36,416 nt of DNA from Planctomycetota bacterium (GTDB lineage: Bacteria > Planctomycetota > UBA1135 > UBA2386): contig JADZDL010000455.1 of assembly GCA_020851075.1 (NCBI GenBank), forward strand, positions 1 to 36,416, in the 5' to 3' direction. The position numbers and the translations under genes are program-made. Under the pieces are notes generated by a model. That model saw only the letters and a program-made list of their open reading frames with translations. It had not been told where the DNA came from and did no database searches. Shown here piece by piece: positions 31,533-36,416 of this stretch (positions within the stretch are counted from its first letter, which is position 1; every line of letters starts with the position of its first letter).

Positions 31533-33881
31533 GTGAAGACTGCTATCTCCGTTGTCGTGCTCGGTGCGAGTTTGTTCGCCCAGAGTGTTCCCCAGACCAA
31601 GACCCCGCGCTCGCCCGTGACCGGCGACGACGCCAAGGTGGTGACGCCAACCGCGCCGAAGACCGTGGACGTGCCGCAGGTGCAAGGCCCCGTGGCCGCT
31701 CCGCAGAAGCCCGTCAGCTCGGCAAACGAACTCGGTGTGGCCGCCGTCAAGGCCGCGATGTCAAACCCGGACTTCCTCGTGATCGACACCCCGCGCGGTG
31801 GCGAACACTGGGCACGCGGCAACAACTGGAAGGCTGGTTTCACCGCTTCGGGCATCGAGTTCTTCGCGGCCCCAGCGGATCGTTCGCAAGCGGCTCCGCG
31901 CGCCAGCCTTCGCCTGAACACGGCCACGGTCGCCGGCAAGCCGCTCAACATTGCCTCCGAAGCCCCGCGGCGCGAGGGCAGTCGCGTGTCGTGGCAGCAC
32001 GGTAGCGTGGTCGAGAACGTCGATATCCGTCCCGCTGGTATCGAGCAGACCTTCACGCTCGCTTCGCTGCCCCAGCGCGGCGAACTCGTGCTTTCGCTCG
32101 CCGTGGACGCGGAGCTGAGTGAGGACCTCGGTGACGGCATCGCGTTCGCGGGCGGTGCAATCCGCTATTCGGAGGCCGTGGCCATTGACGCCAACGGCAA
32201 CCGCATCGCCGCCGCCACGCAATTCGCGAACGGCGTGATCACGATCCGCGTGCCCGCTTCGTTCGTCGAGCACGCCGCCATGCCGCTGGTCATCGACCCG
32301 CTGATCTCGTCGCGGACCGTCGCCTCCAACACACTCGACCTCAGCAATCCCGACAGCGTCTGGGACGAACACGACGGCACGTGGATGATCGTCTACGAAT
32401 CGCGCTTCGCCCTGAACGACACCGACATGTTCGCGCAGCGCCTTAGTGGCGCAAACCAGCTCGTCGGCAGCGCGATTACCATCGATGCTTCCTCGCTCGT
32501 GTGGCAACTGCCTTCGATCGCCAATCTGAACCACTACAACCGCAACCTCGTCGTGGCGCAGGTCAGCGTCGACGACATCGCCCCGTTCTGGATCGGCGGC
32601 CGCTCGCTCGAATCGTCGGGCGCCACGCTGAGCGCGCAACTCGACATCGAGAAAGCAGGTCTGCCAAGTCACTTCTCCGGCGACAAGCTGCGGCCTGACG
32701 TCGGCGGTGATCCTTCACACATCTCACCGGTCTACTTCACGGTGGTCTGGGAACGCGTGTTCTCCGCGACCGATCACGATATCCAGATGAAGCAAGTGTT
32801 GTGGGACGGAACGCTGCGCAGCGCGGCGCCGACCTCCATTGCCAACGGGATCGAGAACGCGAGCTGGCCTTCGATCTCCAAGTCGGATGGCGCCTCGCCA
32901 ACCCTCAGCAGCACGGACTTCCAGCATTGGGCCGTCGTGTGGCAACGCACGTTCTCGGCCACGGATGAGGACATCTACGGCGCGCTCATCGAGTGGGACG
33001 GTGACTTCGTGCAGGTGAACTCTGCGAACACGTTCGCGATCAACACTTCCACCGCCAACGACACCCGCCCCTCGGTCAGCTCACCAACGCAGGACCTCGG
33101 CGTACGCAACTTCCTCGTCGCAACGAGCCGCACGAGCGCCCAGAACGGTCACATCTACGCCTCGGCCTTCAACTCCGCCGGCTCGGTCATCGCCTCCAGC
33201 GACCTGTCGGTTGCCAGCACGGCCACGCCTTCGACCTGGCCGCAGAAGAACCCCAGCGTCGATTGCGACGGGGTGCGCTTCTCGATCGCCTACGAGAGCC
33301 TCTTTGGTGGCGTAGGCACCGACCTCGACATCCGCAACATGCTCGTGTCGGCGACGCCGAGCAACCTGACCATCCGCGACGAAGCCTGGATCGCAGCCTC
33401 GAGCACGCCCGAGTTCTCGTGCAAGATCGCCTCGCTCTACAGCAGCAATGGCCAACACAACCTCGGCTACCTGATCACCAGCGAACTAGGCATCGCTCCC
33501 AACTACGCGATCCAGGCCTTCCGTTACGCTGGTTACGGCGTGGGCAGCTTCACGACGCGCGCCACCGGCTGTGGCAGCGTCTCGATCACGCCGTCCGGCA
33601 CCGTGGGCCTCGGCGAGCTCGTGAGCTTCGCGCTGAACACCAGCCACCCGCTGTCGGGCTTCCTCGTCGGCTTCCCGCAGAGCCAGCAGACTCCCGCCTG
33701 CCCCGGCTGCATCCTCGGCGTGAATGGCATGACCGTGATCGCCAACCCCTACTCGCTGCAGATCCCGGCCAACGCCGCCTACGTCGGCCTCACGCTGTCC
33801 GCGCAGGGTTTCACGTTCGCGAGCGGCCCGTGCCTCGGCAGTGTGTCGGTCAGCGACACGGTCGACTTCACGCTGCTGTGA
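31533..33881 (+). CDS. Large secreted protein with propeller-like repeats and a C-terminal module
   Basis: A 782-residue exported protein. The signal peptide is 'MKTAISVVVLGASLFAQ', starting from GTG 31533 with no strong SD. A Pro/Thr/Val-rich linker (18-62) leads into a domain with 'VVENVDIRPAGIEQTFTLA', then 'MPLVIDPLIS' (about 250). The middle contains at least four related segments: 'MIVYESRFALNDTDMFAQ', 'VVWERVFSATDHDIQ', 'VVWQRTFSATDEDIYG' and 'IAYESLFGGVGTDLDIRN', reading as repeated W/Y-E-R-x-F...D-x-D-I blades of a beta-propeller. The last 120 residues hold a beta-rich module with paired cysteines ('CGSVSITPSG', 'PACPGCILG'), ending 'SVSDTVDFTLL'. The function is unknown; cell-surface binding is plausible. 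Confidence 0.82.
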   Translation: MKTAISVVVLGASLFAQSVPQTKTPRSPVTGDDAKVVTPTAPKTVDVPQVQGPVAAPQKPVSSANELGVAAVKAAMSNPDFLVIDTPRGGEHWARGNNWKAGFTASGIEFFAAPADRSQAAPRASLRLNTATVAGKPLNIASEAPRREGSRVSWQHGSVVENVDIRPAGIEQTFTLASLPQRGELVLSLAVDAELSEDLGDGIAFAGGAIRYSEAVAIDANGNRIAAATQFANGVITIRVPASFVEHAAMPLVIDPLISSRTVASNTLDLSNPDSVWDEHDGTWMIVYESRFALNDTDMFAQRLSGANQLVGSAITIDASSLVWQLPSIANLNHYNRNLVVAQVSVDDIAPFWIGGRSLESSGATLSAQLDIEKAGLPSHFSGDKLRPDVGGDPSHISPVYFTVVWERVFSATDHDIQMKQVLWDGTLRSAAPTSIANGIENASWPSISKSDGASPTLSSTDFQHWAVVWQRTFSATDEDIYGALIEWDGDFVQVNSANTFAINTSTANDTRPSVSSPTQDLGVRNFLVATSRTSAQNGHIYASAFNSAGSVIASSDLSVASTATPSTWPQKNPSVDCDGVRFSIAYESLFGGVGTDLDIRNMLVSATPSNLTIRDEAWIAASSTPEFSCKIASLYSSNGQHNLGYLITSELGIAPNYAIQAFRYAGYGVGSFTTRATGCGSVSITPSGTVGLGELVSFALNTSHPLSGFLVGFPQSQQTPACPGCILGVNGMTVIANPYSLQIPANAAYVGLTLSAQGFTFASGPCLGSVSVSDTVDFTLL

Positions 33882-33897
33882 TCGCCCGCGCGATCAC
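33878..33897. terminator. Possible bidirectional terminator between convergent genes
   Basis: A perfect 8-bp inverted repeat, GTGATCGC, loop CCGC, GCGATCAC. It spans the stop codon of the secreted protein (33879-33881) and the stop of the serine hydrolase on the other strand (33894-33896). No T-run follows on either strand, so a classical intrinsic terminator is not proven. Confidence 0.45.
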
Positions 33898-35090
33898 GGA
33901 CCGCGCATCACTGCGCGCGTGATCAACTCGCCGACCCCGTCCAGGAACGGGTCGGCGAGTTCTGCGTACGCATACTGGTCGTCGTTCAACACCCCGTCCG
34001 GATTGGTGTAGATCACGATCGCGAGGAAGAAGCCGCGGCCAGTCCGCGTGTCCTCGACGTAGGCGTTTTCGACCGAGAACCCGTACGCACGCCCGATCTT
34101 CTCGTAGATGCGAACGTGTTCGGCGGGGATCACCTTGCGCACGCCGCGCAGGATGAACTTGCACGAGTGGTCAGGCACCTTGGCCGCGTCGTAGCGCGGA
34201 TTGGTCGATTCGCGCGGCAATTCGCCGAGCGCCTTCACGACAAAGGCACGTTGTTCGGTGGACAGCCCGGGAAAGCCGAGCTTGCCGGTGTCAATCTCGG
34301 GGCGAACGGTCTCGACCAGTACGTCCTGTAGATCCTGCAGCAGGATCGCGTTCTTCTGCGCAAACGACATCGGCGTGTCGACCTTCTTGCCACCTTGCAA
34401 GTACGCGCTGCCGACGTCCAGCTCGTGCCAAAGGCCATTTTCGAGCTCGATGCCCGCATCGCGAGAAGCAACCACCTGCTCGTGGTCGCCATTGCGCAGC
34501 ACCAGAGCGCGCGTCTTCTGGTTCTCGGCCAGCGTGCGCGATTCGGCGAGTCGATGCCAGAGACGCACGGATGCGAAGCCGCCGCTCCACATCGCCTCGT
34601 TGAGCCCCTTCTGGCCGCACAATTCGTAGCAGTGATTGAACGCCGCGTTGTCGCTGACGAGCAGCATCTTGCGCAGCAGGTGGCCAACCGAAAGCGAGCC
34701 GTCGACGACGTTGCTCGTGTCCCCCACGATGCGCACATCCCCGGGGAAGGTAGGTTCGATCGAGACGCTAGTCGCCAAACCAAGCCCAGTACCCCGCGCC
34801 CGATTCTCCTGGTTGAGTTGCAACAGCGCCGCGATGCCAGCACACAGCTTGATCGAACTCGCCGGGTAGAAGTACTGCCGCTCATCACCCAAACTGCTGC
34901 GAACGAGCTCCAATCGGCCCTTTGCGGTCGCCACGGGCTCGGCGAGCAGGACCTGCAACCGAAACCTGCGGGCATCGTCGAGCACCGCCGCGAGCTTGGG
35001 CTCCGACCGCAGCAACGCCGCAAGATCGCGTGGGGCAGGCGCTGCGGCGGGCTCCTGGGGAAGCAGCAGACCCAGCAAAAGGAGCAGCAT
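33894..35090 (-). CDS. Serine hydrolase of the beta-lactamase/PBP fold
   Basis: A 398-residue exported protein with a leucine-rich signal peptide (MLLLLLGLLLP) and an alanine/proline linker. The active-site S78-x-x-K81 is in 'YPASSIKLC', S146-D147-N148 is in 'LVSDNAAF', and K331-I-G333 takes the place of the KTG box. These are the three hallmarks of class A beta-lactamase-like serine hydrolases (PF13354-type). The body is longer than class A beta-lactamases (about 290), and the omega-loop glutamate cannot be placed by eye, so true beta-lactamase activity is doubtful. It may be a cell-wall or other peptidase-like enzyme. The start ATG 35090 lies only seven bases after the tyrS stop, so the two genes are co-transcribed. 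Confidence 0.85.
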   Translation of the reverse strand: MLLLLLGLLLPQEPAAAPAPRDLAALLRSEPKLAAVLDDARRFRLQVLLAEPVATAKGRLELVRSSLGDERQYFYPASSIKLCAGIAALLQLNQENRARGTGLGLATSVSIEPTFPGDVRIVGDTSNVVDGSLSVGHLLRKMLLVSDNAAFNHCYELCGQKGLNEAMWSGGFASVRLWHRLAESRTLAENQKTRALVLRNGDHEQVVASRDAGIELENGLWHELDVGSAYLQGGKKVDTPMSFAQKNAILLQDLQDVLVETVRPEIDTGKLGFPGLSTEQRAFVVKALGELPRESTNPRYDAAKVPDHSCKFILRGVRKVIPAEHVRIYEKIGRAYGFSVENAYVEDTRTGRGFFLAIVIYTNPDGVLNDDQYAYAELADPFLDGVGELITRAVMRGP

Positions 35091-35097
35091 GGGGCTC

Positions 35098-36399
35098 TTA
35101 TGCCGTTTCGATGACGTGGTAGCTCTTCTTGCCGCGGCGCAACACGAGGAACCCACCCGTGAGCAGATCCGCGCTCGTGAGCACCCGATTGGCATCCTTC
35201 TCCTGCGTGCCATTCACGCTGACGGCACCACTCTCGATCGCCGTGCGCGCGCGCCCGCGCGACGGTTCGAGCTTGGTTGCCGCGAGCACGGCGGCCAATG
35301 ATGCCTCGGGCGTGCCCAAGGTCGCGGGATCCAATTTCGTGCGCGGCGTCTCAGCAAACGCATCGCCGAGCTCTTCGGCCGACAGCGCGCGCAGGTCGCC
35401 GCCTTCAAACAGGACCGCGCCGGCGCGCAATGCCGAAGCGAGGGCCTTCTCGCCGTGCACGAAGCGCGTGATCTCGTCGGCGAGGCGCTTCTGGGCGTGG
35501 CGATGCTGCGCTTCGGTGGCCATCTTCTGCTCGATCGCCGCGATCTCCTCGACTGGCACGAACGTGAAGTAGCGCAAGTAGCGCACCGCGTCGGCGTCAC
35601 CCTGGTTGAGCCAGAACTGGTGGAACGAGAATGGCCGCGTCAGGCCCGCATCGAGCCAGACGTTGCCCTTTTCGGACTTGCCGAACTTGGCGCCATCGGA
35701 CTTGGTCACCAGCGGCGACGTGCGACCGTAGGCAGGCTTGCTGCGCAGGCGGCGGATCAGATCGATGCCGTCCGTGATGTTGCCCCACTGGTCGCTGCCA
35801 CCCATCTGCAGCTCGCAGCCGTAGCGTTCGTGCAAGACCAGGAAGTCGTAACCCTGCAGCAGCGAGTAGCTGAACTCCGTGAAGCTGATGCCCTGTTCGC
35901 GGCCATCGAGCCGCTGCTTCACCGAATCGCGCACCACCATCTGGTTGACCGAGAACAGCTTGCCGATGTCGCGCAGGAAGTCGACGAGGCGCAGTTCGCA
36001 GAGCCAATCGGCGTTGTTCACGAGCATCGCGCCGCGCTCACCCGAGAAGTCGAGGAAGCGCTCGAGCTGGCTGCGCAGACCCGCGACATTTTGATCGAGC
36101 TGCTCCTTGGTCAACATCGAGCGCTCGCTCGCCTTGCCGCTCGGATCGCCGATCAGACCCGTACCGCCGCCGACGATCGCGATCGGACGATGTCCCGCGC
36201 GCTGCAGACGCACGAGGTTCATGACGGGCAGCAGGCTACCGACGTGCAGGCTCGCCGCGGTGGGATCAAAACCGATGTAGGCCGTGATTGGGCCCTGGGC
36301 GAGGCGCTTGCCGAGGGTTGGCCACGCCTCGTGCGATGGCTGCGAGACTTGCTGGACGAGACCGCGTGCTTCGAGGTCGGCGATGAAATCGTGAGTCAT
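35098..36399 (-). CDS. tyrS: Tyrosyl-tRNA synthetase
   Basis: A 433-residue class I aminoacyl-tRNA synthetase that charges tRNA-Tyr. The first signature is 'GFDPTAASLHVGS' with H-V-G-S (HIGH motif, about 52-55). The tyrosine/ATP site 'YSLLQGYDFL' and 'QMGGSDQWGNI' follow, and the KMSKS motif is 'KFGKS' (about 237-241). The C-terminal S4-like RNA-binding domain is at about 365-430, with 'AIESGAVSVNG'. Length and domain order match bacterial TyrRS of the TyrS type. ATG 36399 is the start, 17 bases before the right edge, so the promoter lies outside the window. The downstream gene, seven bases beyond the stop, is a serine hydrolase. Confidence 0.98.
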   Translation of the reverse strand: MTHDFIADLEARGLVQQVSQPSHEAWPTLGKRLAQGPITAYIGFDPTAASLHVGSLLPVMNLVRLQRAGHRPIAIVGGGTGLIGDPSGKASERSMLTKEQLDQNVAGLRSQLERFLDFSGERGAMLVNNADWLCELRLVDFLRDIGKLFSVNQMVVRDSVKQRLDGREQGISFTEFSYSLLQGYDFLVLHERYGCELQMGGSDQWGNITDGIDLIRRLRSKPAYGRTSPLVTKSDGAKFGKSEKGNVWLDAGLTRPFSFHQFWLNQGDADAVRYLRYFTFVPVEEIAAIEQKMATEAQHRHAQKRLADEITRFVHGEKALASALRAGAVLFEGGDLRALSAEELGDAFAETPRTKLDPATLGTPEASLAAVLAATKLEPSRGRARTAIESGAVSVNGTQEKDANRVLTSADLLTGGFLVLRRGKKSYHVIETA

Positions 36400-36416
36400 G
36401 ATGAGAACGCGCAGCA

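Noticed and set aside
30416..32140. A 574-codon minus-strand open frame over the iminopeptidase gene
   Set aside because: Antisense of pip and of the start of the secreted protein gene; no motif.

Overview
The window is a GC-rich, gene-dense bacterial chromosome segment with 29 confident protein-coding genes on both strands, plus the last codons of a possible thirtieth at the left edge. I see no rRNA, tRNA, CRISPR array, insertion sequence, integrase or phage gene. No gene-free stretch exceeds 300 bases; the longest is 16180-16474. The style fits Planctomycetota: a membrane-anchored protein made of carboxypeptidase-regulatory-like repeats, large secreted proteins of beta-sandwich or propeller type, a TraB-like protein carrying pseudopilin-like domains, and an E1 dehydrogenase with both subunits fused. 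This placement is by inference only, because no rRNA or marker phylogeny is available.

Layout from left to right. Positions 127-1920 (+) hold a Na+/Ca2+ exchanger-type antiporter and a secreted HEAT-like protein. These converge on a 1000-residue repeat protein (1960-4962, -). Divergent from it is an M24 aminopeptidase P-like enzyme (5160-6572, +), which converges on the TraB/pseudopilin-like fusion (6582-8051, -). Then come a winged-helix protein of the AlkZ/YcaQ superfamily and an EI24 membrane protein as a tight pair (8101-10036, +). A universal stress protein (-) and a two-CBS-domain protein (+) are divergent around 10.5 kb. A minus-strand run 13989 to 11137 encodes a threonine/serine dehydratase, a lipoprotein and a polytopic membrane protein. 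A large cytoplasmic GH63/MGH1-like glycosidase (14047-16179, -) follows.

Positions 19391-16475 (-) form a translationally coupled set: a TruC-like pseudouridine synthase, a GT2-like glycosyltransferase and a GT4-like glycosyltransferase. After a secreted protein (-) come an acyl-CoA ligase (+), a SEC-C zinc-motif protein (-) and an orphan DNA methyltransferase (-). An unrecognised 369-residue protein (+) is followed by a fused alpha/beta E1 2-oxoacid dehydrogenase overlapping a FabD-like acyltransferase by 4 bases (25462-28709, +). The right end has a DinB-like protein (-), a Tat-exported SGNH hydrolase (-), a proline iminopeptidase (+), a large secreted repeat protein (+), and a tyrS plus beta-lactamase-fold serine hydrolase pair (-).

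Most of the window is ordinary housekeeping and accessory content. The points most worth a second look are the TraB plus double GspG-like fusion, the E1/FabD-like coupled pair with no E2 or E3 beside it, the orphan methyltransferase, the AlkZ-superfamily protein that seems to lack the glycosylase catalytic motif, the 11-bp perfect inverted repeat at 16329-16353, and the propeller-like secreted protein.
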